IMG/VR virus record: IMGVR_UViG_3300035145_002112
Span: 1-35,047 of that record
Origin: a virus
Direction: 5' to 3' (one strand)
DNA: 35,047 nucleotides
Shown: in pieces, positions 21,851 through 30,078 of the stretch
Position numbering within the stretch: the first letter of the stretch is position 1
How the letters are laid out: each line of letters opens with the position of its first letter
Notes under the pieces: generated by a model
What the model was told of the DNA's origin: nothing
The model's database searches: none
What the model saw: only the letters and a program-made list of their open reading frames with translations
Translations under genes and position numbers: made by a program

Positions 21851-22452
21851 AACTTATCGAAACTCCCGGCCAAGTCGGGATTCAATTTCAAGGGGAACTT
21901 CCCTTTGAAGAATGGCAAGAGATCGGAAACCGCTTTGGAGAAGCAACCAAAAGGTTTTCATGGGCTTTGGGAGATTGGCTGGTTTACGGGGGCACCAATT
22001 TCAAAAAGAGGATTCCAAATGAATTGATGATTGAAGCTGAGAAACTGACGGGGGTTGATCGTCAATCCCTTCTCTCATTGGCCACTGTTTGCCGCAGAAT
22101 CCCGATTGATAAAAGAGTCCCATCTCTCACTTTCGAGCATCACCAAGCAATCTCCACAATCTCAAACGAGGACAAGCGGGACGCATGGCTTGAGTTCGTT
22201 TCAAAGCTAGACAAAGCCCCTCCTAAGAAGCTCCTTAAGCTTTCAATCTCATGCTTCCCAGATGATCCTAAGATCATCACACCCGAGGCTTACGAGGAGA
22301 GAAAGAGAAAGTTCGGTAGGGACAACTACGTTCCCCATCTGCGCGGCCTAATTTCAATCCTAAGAAAGACAATCCCCGCAATGGATGAAGACGAGATTGA
22401 GGCCCTGAAAGCCGATACCGCTGGCTTGATTGAGCTTCTGAAGCGTCTTTAA
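21841..22452 (+). CDS. Phage protein of the FEEWQEIG/GDWL family, likely DNA-binding
   Basis: 203 residues. The N-terminal block LPFEEWQEIGNRFGEATKRF, then SWALGDWLVYGG, a helix-turn-helix-like LTGVDRQSLLSLATVCRRI and the LTFEHHQAISTI segment match a group of phage and mobile-element proteins whose C-terminal halves resemble ParB/KorB-type HTH domains. Function not established; a transcription or partition-like regulator is the best guess. It shares an mRNA with the upstream HTH gene and ends overlapping the convergent head-tail gene by four bases. Confidence 0.65.
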   Translation: MSLELIETPGQVGIQFQGELPFEEWQEIGNRFGEATKRFSWALGDWLVYGGTNFKKRIPNELMIEAEKLTGVDRQSLLSLATVCRRIPIDKRVPSLTFEHHQAISTISNEDKRDAWLEFVSKLDKAPPKKLLKLSISCFPDDPKIITPEAYEERKRKFGRDNYVPHLRGLISILRKTIPAMDEDEIEALKADTAGLIELLKRL

Positions 22453-22763
22453 CGCTTGGCTGGTCGGCAGGTAATCTCCCCGACAAGGGCTCCAGGTTGG
22501 ATTCCTAGGCGTGAAACTCGGAAGTTCCTGTCTCGATAGGTCACGAGATCCCCAAGGCTAGGAATTGCCGATAGGTCGGAGAGTAGGAATTTCACATCAA
22601 TATCAGAGTCATCGGCGAAGCCTCCCTCCATCAGTTCCCTTCCAAATTGGGATTCGTTAACAACGGCGCGAATAGTCTGGGAATTGATAACTATTGAAAC
22701 CGCGAAGTCTTCAAGGTGCTCTTCAAACGAATCACTGAAAGATTGAGCAAGTGCAGTTTGCAT
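22449..22763 (-). CDS. Head-tail joining/head closure candidate
   Basis: 104 residues (ALAQSFSDSFEEHLEDFAVS; VTYRDRNFRVSRLGIQPGAL). The C-terminal beta-strand block with YRDRxFRV is typical of small head-closure proteins such as gpFII or gp16-like stoppers. It is the second gene after the capsid, where connector proteins are coded. The start overlaps the upstream stop (TAATG). Confidence 0.6.
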   Translation of the reverse strand: MQTALAQSFSDSFEEHLEDFAVSIVINSQTIRAVVNESQFGRELMEGGFADDSDIDVKFLLSDLSAIPSLGDLVTYRDRNFRVSRLGIQPGALVGEITCRPAKR

Positions 22764-22960
22764 TACTTAGCCTTTTTCTTAGCTGCCTTTTTAGCGGCTT
22801 TCTTGGTAACGGGCTTTTCTTCGATAACTCCATCGAAAAGTTTAACCCGACCACCAGTTAGCAACATATACGCTTTCGCATCTTCAAGCTTTAGAACTTC
22901 TCCAGTCTCCAATGGCTTTCCATCGAGAAAACAAGGAGAAGTCACGATAAGAGTCTTCAT
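22763..22960 (-). CDS. Small lysine-tailed protein after the capsid gene
   Basis: 65 residues from the ATG at 22960 (MKTLIVTSPCFLDGKPLETG), ending in a Lys/Ala tail (KKAAKKAAKKKAK). The first 45 residues resemble small head-completion or DNA-packaging accessory proteins found directly after HK97-type capsid genes. The tail could contact DNA. It starts 18 bases below the capsid terminator, so its expression depends on readthrough. Confidence 0.6.
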   Translation of the reverse strand: MKTLIVTSPCFLDGKPLETGEVLKLEDAKAYMLLTGGRVKLFDGVIEEKPVTKKAAKKAAKKKAK

Positions 22961-22977
22961 GATAATCAAGAAGAGTC

Positions 22978-23008
22978 AAAAAGGCGCAGGAGCCGTAACC
23001 CCTGCGCC
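22978..23008 (-). terminator. Rho-independent terminator after the capsid gene
   Basis: Stem GGCGCAGG (22983-22990) with CCTGCGCC (23001-23008), 10-base loop, then five T on the minus strand (22982-22978). It lies between the capsid stop (23046) and the next start (22960). Confidence 0.8.
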
Positions 23009-23045
23009 CTTCGGACTATGAACAACCAAACAAGAAAGTTGTGAT

Positions 23046-24989
23046 TTACGCTCCCAGAGCGTCGAGCATTGCGGCAAAACTCTTAGGACGTTGGACACCG
23101 CCATCGTAGTAGGTCTCCCCAACGAGTCGGTAGAGTCCCTGCGTAGCGAGGGTAGCGTCAGAAACGAGGTCAAGCATCAAGCCACCCCAGTATCCAATGA
23201 AGTAATCGGAAGCATTCCCGAAGAAGATTGCAGAACAGACGCCAGTAGCATTCCCCTGATCTAGAGTCCGGCTAATAGCATTCGTGAATGCAGTCCGGTA
23301 TCCATTCAGTTCGATCTCTCCGTTTCGAGTGTTCGGGGGGATGATGAACGCACCCTCGACACCCGATCCCTGAAGTGGAGTCTCCTTGAGCTTCTTCTTG
23401 ATCTGCCCGTTGGTGAAGTAATACAGGCTACCTCCAAGAGCATTCTGGGCGTCTACTGCTTCTTCAAGATCAACGATGTCTTCCCAGGAAGGAGCGGCTC
23501 CGTTAGGTCCACCAACAACGCTTCCGATTCCATTGGTTCCAGCGATACCTTCGGCTTCGTTGGTTCCAGTCCCGTGGAAGAATGCGGCCTCTTGAACGGC
23601 AAGCATTTGAGCGGTCACGTTAGAGCGCACAATTGCTTCAATCGCAGATGAACTCTGCATGATAAGCTGCTTCGAGATGTTGACGTAACCCGGGAGACGT
23701 TGCGGCGAAAGCTCAAGCTGGGCGGTCGTAGGTGCAATCTCATCAGCAGTGGCATTCTCGGCCTTGCCTGCGGGATCACTTCCTGCGATGAGACGGGGAA
23801 CGTCAAGATTGCTGGTAAGACCGGTCAGAACGGTAGCACCGCTTTGAGCAAGAACGTTAGCATTGTAGAAGTCATCGAGGAGACCTGCCTTTTCAGTAGC
23901 TACGGTCATTCCTCCTTGATCTCCACCAGTGCCCCCAGTCGCAGTCATGTCGCGCTGTGCGCGATTGACGTAAAACCCAGGAAGCATGATTCCTCCACCT
24001 CGTTTGATTCCGGCCTCGTTAGCCTCACGGAAACCTTCAGTGACGATTTCCTTTTCGATGCCTTCAAGTTTCCGCTCACCGATGCAGGATTGCAGGGCTC
24101 GGGAAAGATCGAATTTTGCGAGATCCCGCTTTTCACTCTTGGAGAGATCGTTGGCGGGGGTGTAGTCGGTATGACGACTGGTGAATGCAGCAAGGGCTTC
24201 GGACTGAAACTCATTGATGTCAGTTCCTCGCTCAATCGCTTTGTTGGCATCAAGAACGATTCCCCGAGACTTGGAAGCTTCGGCAATCTCTTGAATGCGT
24301 GCAATACGGCTACGTTCTGCGCTAATAGCGGTTTCCCGCTCCTTCTTAGCGTCCACAGTGGGACGCTCGTTGATCACCTCCACGGAACGCTTTTGAGCCT
24401 CGGGAGGAGTGGCCTTGTCAGCCTGGTCTTTGATAGTATCAGACATGGGTTTAGTAGTATTAATTTGGTCCGTGGTTTCGTTTTCCATCTTTCGTCCGAC
24501 TCCCACAGAGTCATCGAACGGGATGCTGACCAAGCTCAGTTCGTAAGGTTCCCAGTCGGTAGCAGTGACGGCCTCCCGACCACCATCAAGCTTTTGGGTG
24601 CTCTCACCGTGAATGACATAACCGACAGAAACCAACTGTCTGATTCCGTCTTTCACGTCTTGGAAAATCTCTTCACCTCGTGCGCTCTTGCTAAACTTAA
24701 CACGAGCCCTTCCTTTCTTGTCGTCGTCAATCCACGCACGTTCAACAACCCCGATTTGATCGTTGCGGTCATGCTCCAAAAGCAATGCGCCCCCGTTATT
24801 GATTCGATCAAGGCGAACCGCGCTTCTCTCGTGGCTCAATGTCTCGGTCCCATACCAACGCTCTCCGGTGAACTCAGAGGAAAATGCTAGTTCAACCGTC
24901 CGAGACTCTTCGTCAATGGCCCGTTTGTCGATCTCCAGAGACCGATGCCAAAGCTTGTTTTTAGGAATCTCCTTGCGAGTCACCATCAT
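23046..24989 (-). CDS. Fused prohead protease and HK97-type major capsid protein
   Basis: 647 residues from the ATG at 24989, overlapping the portal end. The N-terminal protease part (about 1-175) shows LLLEHDRN (catalytic His), RQLVSVGY (catalytic Ser) and ELSLVSIPFDDS. A charged linker with coiled-coil character (DKATPPEAQKRSVEVINERP to RSRIARIQEIAEASKSRG) serves as scaffold. The capsid domain starts near 330, with NVLAQSGATVLTGLTSNLDV and the typical LYRLVGETYYDGGVQRPKSF end. Fusion of S78-type protease and capsid in one chain is known in some phages. Cleavage probably occurs around the linker end; the site is not predicted. A terminator follows the gene. Confidence 0.85.
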   Translation of the reverse strand: MMVTRKEIPKNKLWHRSLEIDKRAIDEESRTVELAFSSEFTGERWYGTETLSHERSAVRLDRINNGGALLLEHDRNDQIGVVERAWIDDDKKGRARVKFSKSARGEEIFQDVKDGIRQLVSVGYVIHGESTQKLDGGREAVTATDWEPYELSLVSIPFDDSVGVGRKMENETTDQINTTKPMSDTIKDQADKATPPEAQKRSVEVINERPTVDAKKERETAISAERSRIARIQEIAEASKSRGIVLDANKAIERGTDINEFQSEALAAFTSRHTDYTPANDLSKSEKRDLAKFDLSRALQSCIGERKLEGIEKEIVTEGFREANEAGIKRGGGIMLPGFYVNRAQRDMTATGGTGGDQGGMTVATEKAGLLDDFYNANVLAQSGATVLTGLTSNLDVPRLIAGSDPAGKAENATADEIAPTTAQLELSPQRLPGYVNISKQLIMQSSSAIEAIVRSNVTAQMLAVQEAAFFHGTGTNEAEGIAGTNGIGSVVGGPNGAAPSWEDIVDLEEAVDAQNALGGSLYYFTNGQIKKKLKETPLQGSGVEGAFIIPPNTRNGEIELNGYRTAFTNAISRTLDQGNATGVCSAIFFGNASDYFIGYWGGLMLDLVSDATLATQGLYRLVGETYYDGGVQRPKSFAAMLDALGA

Positions 24990-26412
24990 CTTCTGATGGC
25001 GTGTCAAATTGCGCGGGATCTTCTTTTAATTTCAATCCCATGCTTTCTGCAAGTTCTTCATCATCCTTGGCCTTGGCAAAGACTTCGTAAACATCTCCCC
25101 CTCCGTCTGCAATAACGTCTCGATGGGTTGTGATGTGATGCTGAATCCCAAGGATTGCGGCTTCCATATCCTTCTTGGGATCAACCCAAGCCCAGCGACG
25201 GCCTCGGAAATCAGGAGCGTTGAATTTCCAAAACTTATCAAAAGGAAGCCCTAAGCGTCCCGAAAGAAGTTCAATCTCAAGCCAAGCTTCAAAGATCGGT
25301 TCGAGAATATGTTCGATCAAGAATCTTTGGATTGCTTTCCAAACTTCCCTTTCCTCCAAGAGCCCCGCTCTGATAGAAGAATAGTTAACACCCTCCAAAT
25401 CATTGGAAAGTGAGTTATAGCTAATGCCGAGAGAAGTAGCGACTCCACGGAGGCACGATTTGACGAAATCTCCATAACCAGAATTAGGGTGGTTGGTGTC
25501 CCAAGATTGAAAGTCAACCCCCATTGGGAGTTCCTCGATTGTTCCTGGCGAGGCATCAACGGGGAGGTTCCCGTCATCATCTATTTCCCCTGTCCATCCC
25601 TCGGGTGTCTTTTTGGTGAAGAATCCCATCTTTGCCGCGCCGGTCCTGGCAGCGACAAGCTCGGCCTCAGCGTAACCGTCTAACATCTTGAGACGGTTCA
25701 TTGAAGATACCAGCCATGGAATGCCCCTTGTTTGCTCTGCTCGTTCCGTTCGGAATGGATGTAAGATTTCATCCGCAGGAATCCTAACTCGCCTTTTGAA
25801 ATCAGCCCCGAATTGAGAATCCCCAGGGTGATTCGTCAGCATGTGATATGCTATCGGCTTCCTGTATTGATCAAATTCGATACCAAATCTGATCTCGTTT
25901 CCATTATTTAGTTTTAGAAAATATGTCTCATCAAGCAGGTCAGCTTCCAAGACTTGAAGTCTCAGGCCATCACTAGACCTCATCATCCTGATGATTACCT
26001 CTCCATCCCTTGCAATAGAACGTAGGATTAGTCTTTGGACATCACACCAAGAATGCTTACCGGTCACATCACAATTCCCGCGCCGCCCCCATTGTTTCCA
26101 ACCTGCCTCAATCAGATTGTTTGCTACCTCGTCAAGCGTTCCGTTTGGCTCCTTCGATCGGACCTGGAGAGAAACCCCCTTTTCTCCTAAGACGTTGTTT
26201 TCAAGGGACCGCAAGAAACCCTTTACCCATTCGTTGTTCCTTTCAAGATCGCGCGAACGATTGCGAAGGCTCGTTAGGTTTCCCCTCAACTCCCCATCTT
26301 GGGAAAGAGAAGATGTAATCCAGTCAAGAGTCAGACGACTAGAAGAAACCGCTTTGAAACTGCGCTTCTTAACCTTGTCTTTCGGTTTGCGTTGAAAGAA
26401 TTTACCGATCAT
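24961..26412 (-). CDS. Portal protein (lambda gpB family)
   Basis: 483 residues. Family features: DLERNNEWVKGFLRSLENNV near the N-terminus, SIARDGEVIIRMMRS, the block ADEILHPFRTERAEQTRGIP, and VATSLGISYNSLSNDLEGVN with NYSSIRAGLLEERE. These are the conserved lambda-type portal segments. It would form the dodecameric ring at the packaging vertex. The start overlaps the upstream stop (ATGA); the end overlaps the capsid gene start by about 29 bases. Confidence 0.9.
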   Translation of the reverse strand: MIGKFFQRKPKDKVKKRSFKAVSSSRLTLDWITSSLSQDGELRGNLTSLRNRSRDLERNNEWVKGFLRSLENNVLGEKGVSLQVRSKEPNGTLDEVANNLIEAGWKQWGRRGNCDVTGKHSWCDVQRLILRSIARDGEVIIRMMRSSDGLRLQVLEADLLDETYFLKLNNGNEIRFGIEFDQYRKPIAYHMLTNHPGDSQFGADFKRRVRIPADEILHPFRTERAEQTRGIPWLVSSMNRLKMLDGYAEAELVAARTGAAKMGFFTKKTPEGWTGEIDDDGNLPVDASPGTIEELPMGVDFQSWDTNHPNSGYGDFVKSCLRGVATSLGISYNSLSNDLEGVNYSSIRAGLLEEREVWKAIQRFLIEHILEPIFEAWLEIELLSGRLGLPFDKFWKFNAPDFRGRRWAWVDPKKDMEAAILGIQHHITTHRDVIADGGGDVYEVFAKAKDDEELAESMGLKLKEDPAQFDTPSEDDGDSQGDS

Positions 26413-26651
26413 CTAAACTGGATTTTTAGAGTTTTCCTACTCCCGGCAACCGCTTGTTTTAATTGTTGGATCTCAACCCGATATTTGTCGCGGCTTTCCT
26501 CTAGATCCTTGATGCTCGTGAGCGTCAACGACTGATCCCCGAAAGAGGTTGAGGATGCGGTCTTTGCGTAAAGTTTCAGGAGAGTGGCGTCAATAACCTC
26601 CAATGTATCCAAAGCCTTTGACAACTTTTCTTCGTTGGTGGCGTCTTCCAT
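26409..26651 (-). CDS. gpW-like head-tail joining protein candidate
   Basis: 80 residues from the ATG at 26651 (MEDATNEEKLSKALDTLEVI); a TTG start at 26672 is possible. Helical N-terminus, then a beta hairpin (SFGDQSLTLTSIKDLEE) and a final helix. The SxxFGDxSLT...L segment and its position between large terminase and portal match gpW-type joining proteins. Confidence 0.65.
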   Translation of the reverse strand: MEDATNEEKLSKALDTLEVIDATLLKLYAKTASSTSFGDQSLTLTSIKDLEESRDKYRVEIQQLKQAVAGSRKTLKIQFR

Positions 26652-26675
26652 TAAGTTTTGACGATATGTCAATTC

Positions 26676-28502
26676 TTACCAGTTGTTCACCCATCCGCCT
26701 CGCTTCTTTGTAGTCTTCTTTTTGGGCTTCTCGGTTTCCTTCGGCTTAGGCGTCAAAATTGTCCTTTTCAAAGTATCCCAGTTGACCCGCAACAATGCCA
26801 AGGCTGCGCTGGCGTAAACCCTCAAATCTAGTGCCTCGTTCCTCGCTTTTGAGGGATTCTCGAAATGGGAATAGGGGATGCCATTTCGATAACGTGTGAC
26901 CTTTACCTCACTTGTAAGCTGGCGAAACCAATCTTCCTGGCGGTCGTTCGGAAAGTGCATGAACCCGTCACCCTTCTCTCCTAGGCTCAATCTGGAGTAG
27001 ATTAGTTCCTTTGCGGTATCGGTTCCCACCGAAAACAAGAGGGAACGCTCGGCCCCTTGTTTTGTCGGTCTATTAACCATTGGAACCCCGGGACCACCCA
27101 CCCCCTTACATGCGAAAACCTTCCTGATTTGCCTCGGTTTAGTGTAGGAGTAAACCGTCTTTGTCTTATGACCCGAGTCAATGAAAGTGCATGAGATGGC
27201 GATCTCGGAGCCGCTAGGATGAATCCATTTCGTCTTCAATACCTCGTCCAATTCCCTTTGAACCTCAGGAGTGTTGAAGTCACCGATTATGACTCGATAG
27301 TCTAGACTCCATGATTCCTCACCCTCACCCCATCCGACAAGTTCAACCTCTACACGGTCCCCTTGAATATCCACCCCAGCGGTAACCAGAAGGCATTCTT
27401 TCGGAAAGTCACCCCAATCCTCACGCCTTTGCATCAGTGGCTCCCATTTCACGCCTTCTCCCTCGTCTTCCCATGTCTCACCTAGGAAAGTATTGATCCA
27501 CGTTCTCAGTGCTTCCTTTCCCGCTTTCTTGACTTTGATATTTTCCGCCGCCATTTGATGAAGACGGTTTTGATATCCCCTCTTGTGGCGAAACATCGAG
27601 GCAATACCGGGAAGGTGGTAACCTCTCAATGTTCTCTCGGGATAGGTAGGAACCCATTTCCCGTTCATGACCATTTGAATCCTGTCCTCGTCACTTAGTC
27701 GCTCTTCGCACCCCTCACAATGAAGATAGGCGTCTGAGCCATCCTCCGCATCCCATCGCACGTTCGCCCATTTTAGGGTTTGCTCATGTCCACACTTGGG
27801 ACAAGGGCAAAAGTATCGCCTTTGATCGCTAGCCTCAAACTCCGTTTCAATCCTGCTTCGGCCTTTTACGGTAGGAGTTGACGTCATCACGACAACGGCA
27901 TTCCAGAAGCTTTCTGTTCGCCTAACGGCAAGCGAGACGGGATCGCCCTCACTCCCAGCCGTCACGGGGTAGCGGTCAACCTCGTCCAAGAAAACAACTC
28001 TTCTGGGACGGGCTGCGAGTCCAGAAGGAGCATTCGCCCCGGTAATCGCTAGGTTACCACCGGGAAAGGTTTTGTGCGCGATGGTATTCCCAGAATGCCT
28101 AGATTTAACGTCAGAGAGCTTGTCTTTGATCCTCGGGGTGTCCCTAGCCATCGGTGCCAGCCTCTCTTTACTCCATGCCTCACCCATCTCAACGGTAGGT
28201 TGAACCATCAGCATCGGGGCAGGGTCAACGTCGATGAAGTATCCCACGAGATTGTTCAGAGCTTCTGTCTTCCCAAGTTGAGCCCCTACCATCAAGACGG
28301 TTCCCGTAGTGTCAGGATCTAGAACAGAATCCATCCATTCCACGGCGTAGGGCGTCATTTCCGTCGAGTATTTCCCATGACTCGCGGAAGACTCCGAAGA
28401 AAGAAAACGGTATTCATTCGCCCATTCTGAAACCGATAGCCGGGGTGGTGGCTCGAAGACGTTCAGCCACGATGAAAAGATTTCTTGAAGTTGATCGCTC
28501 AT
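26676..28502 (-). CDS. Terminase large subunit (GpA family)
   Basis: 608 residues of the lambda gpA type. Walker A-like MVGAQLGKTEA (71-81), Walker B RVVFLDEVDR near residue 170, a zinc-binding CPCPKCGHEQ with a later CEGCEE, and the C-terminal nuclease part with VTAGVDIQGDRVEVELVGWG and FIDSGHKT. It cuts cos and pumps DNA into the prohead. The ATG overlaps the small-subunit stop (ATGA). Confidence 0.92.
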   Translation of the reverse strand: MSDQLQEIFSSWLNVFEPPPRLSVSEWANEYRFLSSESSASHGKYSTEMTPYAVEWMDSVLDPDTTGTVLMVGAQLGKTEALNNLVGYFIDVDPAPMLMVQPTVEMGEAWSKERLAPMARDTPRIKDKLSDVKSRHSGNTIAHKTFPGGNLAITGANAPSGLAARPRRVVFLDEVDRYPVTAGSEGDPVSLAVRRTESFWNAVVVMTSTPTVKGRSRIETEFEASDQRRYFCPCPKCGHEQTLKWANVRWDAEDGSDAYLHCEGCEERLSDEDRIQMVMNGKWVPTYPERTLRGYHLPGIASMFRHKRGYQNRLHQMAAENIKVKKAGKEALRTWINTFLGETWEDEGEGVKWEPLMQRREDWGDFPKECLLVTAGVDIQGDRVEVELVGWGEGEESWSLDYRVIIGDFNTPEVQRELDEVLKTKWIHPSGSEIAISCTFIDSGHKTKTVYSYTKPRQIRKVFACKGVGGPGVPMVNRPTKQGAERSLLFSVGTDTAKELIYSRLSLGEKGDGFMHFPNDRQEDWFRQLTSEVKVTRYRNGIPYSHFENPSKARNEALDLRVYASAALALLRVNWDTLKRTILTPKPKETEKPKKKTTKKRGGWVNNW

Positions 28503-28984
28503 GATCCCGAGAAATCTTTATCTTTCAATGCCACGAGATCCTGTAAAGTCTTGTCCTTCACCGAATCAGGAACCGAAGCGTTCAGAATCGTGGTCTTGAT
28601 CGCTGCCATCACTTTCTCGCCCTCCCTCTTGACTAACTCAACCTCTACCAGGTCACCCCGAGTCTTAGCGTTGAGAAGCTCAAGCTTGTCGGCTTCCTCT
28701 TTGGTCCTCCTCAACCGCTCCCGTTCAAAGTCCGTCTGCCCTTCGTCCTTGCTTCCCCATTGATTCTTCGGGGCCGATCTCAAGTAGCGAACGTAGCTGT
28801 TGACTGATTCAAAAAGCTGATACTTCCCGGGTGCCTTCCTGAACACGATTCCCTCGTTTGCTAGTTGAGCAATGTATTGAGGGGTCACATCCAACGCTTT
28901 CGCTAGCCCCTTCCCGGAAATAACCTGCTCTTCCCCCGTGAAATCGGGATTTGGGCCGTCCCCGCTCTTACTCATTCCCTTCAA
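28499..28984 (-). CDS. Terminase small subunit (Nu1-like)
   Basis: 161 residues; the ATG at 28984 or 28975 (MSKSGDGPNPDF) are both possible. A winged helix-turn-helix lies at about 25-60 (ISGKGLAKALDVTPQYIAQL, then NEGIVFRKAPGKYQL), as in lambda Nu1. The rest is helical and charged. It would recognise the packaging site, which in this family lies just upstream of the gene, here the noncoding stretch 28985-29197. Confidence 0.8.
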   Translation of the reverse strand: MKGMSKSGDGPNPDFTGEEQVISGKGLAKALDVTPQYIAQLANEGIVFRKAPGKYQLFESVNSYVRYLRSAPKNQWGSKDEGQTDFERERLRRTKEEADKLELLNAKTRGDLVEVELVKREGEKVMAAIKTTILNASVPDSVKDKTLQDLVALKDKDFSGS

Positions 28985-29197
28985 ATGTAGTATTGAGAAC
29001 CTTCAATGAAAAGGAGCAAACCGAAAAAAGTTATGACTAGTTTTTTGCGGCGAGGCAAGGGACTCCGGTCGTCTGTTTTGAGAGAGGACCCGCGAGCCCT
29101 AGAGCCACAAGGGCTAGGGGCTGAAAGGACGCATTTCATGTCATGTTTCTGTTGCATTGAATTGCATTGATTTTGCATTTCTAGTCGTCAATTCTGG
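28985..29197. other. Noncoding interval: candidate cos/packaging region
   Basis: 213 bases between the HNH gene and the small terminase gene, without a convincing gene (a 65-codon minus frame is dubious). It holds three TTGCATTGA-type direct repeats (29152, 29162 and a partial at 29173), an imperfect AGCCCT/AGGGCT hairpin (29096-29116) and GC-rich blocks. Position and repeats fit cos and its terminase binding sites. Confidence 0.5.
29158..29169. repeat. 12-base direct repeat beyond the HNH 3' end
   Basis: TGAATTGCATTG, identical to 29980-29991 at the other end of the HNH gene. Confidence 0.7.
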
Positions 29198-29980
29198 TCA
29201 GCTTATACTAAGCAGCAACTCCGGTTGACAATCCACGATTTTTGCTCCCTTGCTTAGATTCTCCTCTGCCCATAGCGGTTGCAGATTTGTGTAGTGTGCC
29301 AGCCTGTTCAGTTCTTCTGGTGTCTTTGCGGAAGAAAGGGGAATGATGTGGTCGATGTGCCATTCTCCAAAATTCTCAAAGGTCATCCCTTTCGTGAATT
29401 GGTTTTCAAGGTGTTTGATGAACATCTCCTGTGAACACCCCAGCACCTCAAAGGTTTTGCTGTCTTTGGTCCAACCTTTGCTTTTGAAGGCTTTTCTGGT
29501 TCTTGATCTGATGGTGTTGGAAAGGCGGAACATTGGATCTTCTCTCATTCTCTTCTTGTATCGAGCGCTTATTTCCTCGCGGTTTTCTTCGCAGTATTTC
29601 TTTTGTCGAGCGCTGATTTCCTCGCGTCTCTCTTCGCGGTATTTCTTTTGTCGAGCGAGGATTTTCTCGCGGTTCTCTTTGTAGCGTTTTTTTCGTCGAG
29701 CGCTGATTTTCTCACGGTTCTCTTCGTAGCGTTTCTTTTCTCGAGCGAGTATTTCCTCACGGTTCTCTTTGTAGCGTTTCTTTTGTTGAGCGAGTATTTC
29801 CTCACGGTTCTCTTTGTGGTGTTTCTTTCGTCGAGCGAGGATTTTCTCGCGGTTCTCTTTATAGTGTTTTTTCTGGCACTCCTTGCAAGATGATTGCAGC
29901 CCGTCACTTGACGATTTGCACTTATGAAACAACTCCACCCCTTTCTCCTCTCCGCATTTCTTACACAGTTTTGTATTCAT
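29198..29980 (-). CDS. HNH endonuclease with zinc finger and tandem repeat linker
   Basis: 260 residues from the ATG at 29980. The N-terminal zinc finger (CKKCGEEK ... CKECQ) is followed by seven 15-residue repeats (KKHYKENREKILARR type, highly charged, probably one long helix) and then the HNH domain near residue 190 (FGEWHIDHIIPLSSA, with YTNLQPLWAEENLSKG). HNH genes next to terminase are often needed for cos cleavage in HK97-like phages; this one could also be a homing enzyme. It is flanked by a 12-base direct repeat (29158-29169 and 29980-29991). Confidence 0.82.
   Translation of the reverse strand: MNTKLCKKCGEEKGVELFHKCKSSSDGLQSSCKECQKKHYKENREKILARRKKHHKENREEILAQQKKRYKENREEILAREKKRYEENREKISARRKKRYKENREKILARQKKYREERREEISARQKKYCEENREEISARYKKRMREDPMFRLSNTIRSRTRKAFKSKGWTKDSKTFEVLGCSQEMFIKHLENQFTKGMTFENFGEWHIDHIIPLSSAKTPEELNRLAHYTNLQPLWAEENLSKGAKIVDCQPELLLSIS
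29557..29871 (-). repeat. 45-base tandem repeats in the HNH gene
   Basis: Seven units of about 45 bases coding the charged 15-residue repeat of the HNH protein. The units are similar but not identical (TCGAGCG, TATTT or GATTT, CTCGCGG, TTCTCTTCG blocks recur). Confidence 0.85.
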
Positions 29981-29991
29981 GAATTGCATTG
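29980..29991. repeat. 12-base direct repeat at the HNH start codon
   Basis: TGAATTGCATTG, identical to 29158-29169. The two copies bracket an 810-base segment containing the whole HNH gene. Confidence 0.7.
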
Positions 29992-30078
29992 TTTGTAATG
30001 CCCCCGAGGTGTTCAAAGAAGGTCGAACGAAACCCGGTCCAGAGACATCCTCTGGCTCCTATGCCCTCGGGAGCAAAA

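Noticed and set aside
23700-24890. Long plus-strand frame (396 codons) opposite the capsid gene
   Set aside because: It is the antisense of a clear protease-capsid gene. Its translation is Ser/Leu-rich with no domain, and no promoter or ribosome site fits.
28981-29178. 65-codon minus frame between HNH and small terminase genes
   Set aside because: No recognised domain. It lies over the expected cos region with repeats and hairpins, and codon use looks random.
29152-29180. CRISPR-like array of TTGCATTGA repeats
   Set aside because: Only three short repeats 10-11 bases apart, with no spacers; better explained as binding sites.
29603-29893. Plus-strand frames with hydrophobic repeats
   Set aside because: They are the complement of the 45-base repeats in the HNH gene; the hydrophobic pattern comes from reading charged codons backwards.
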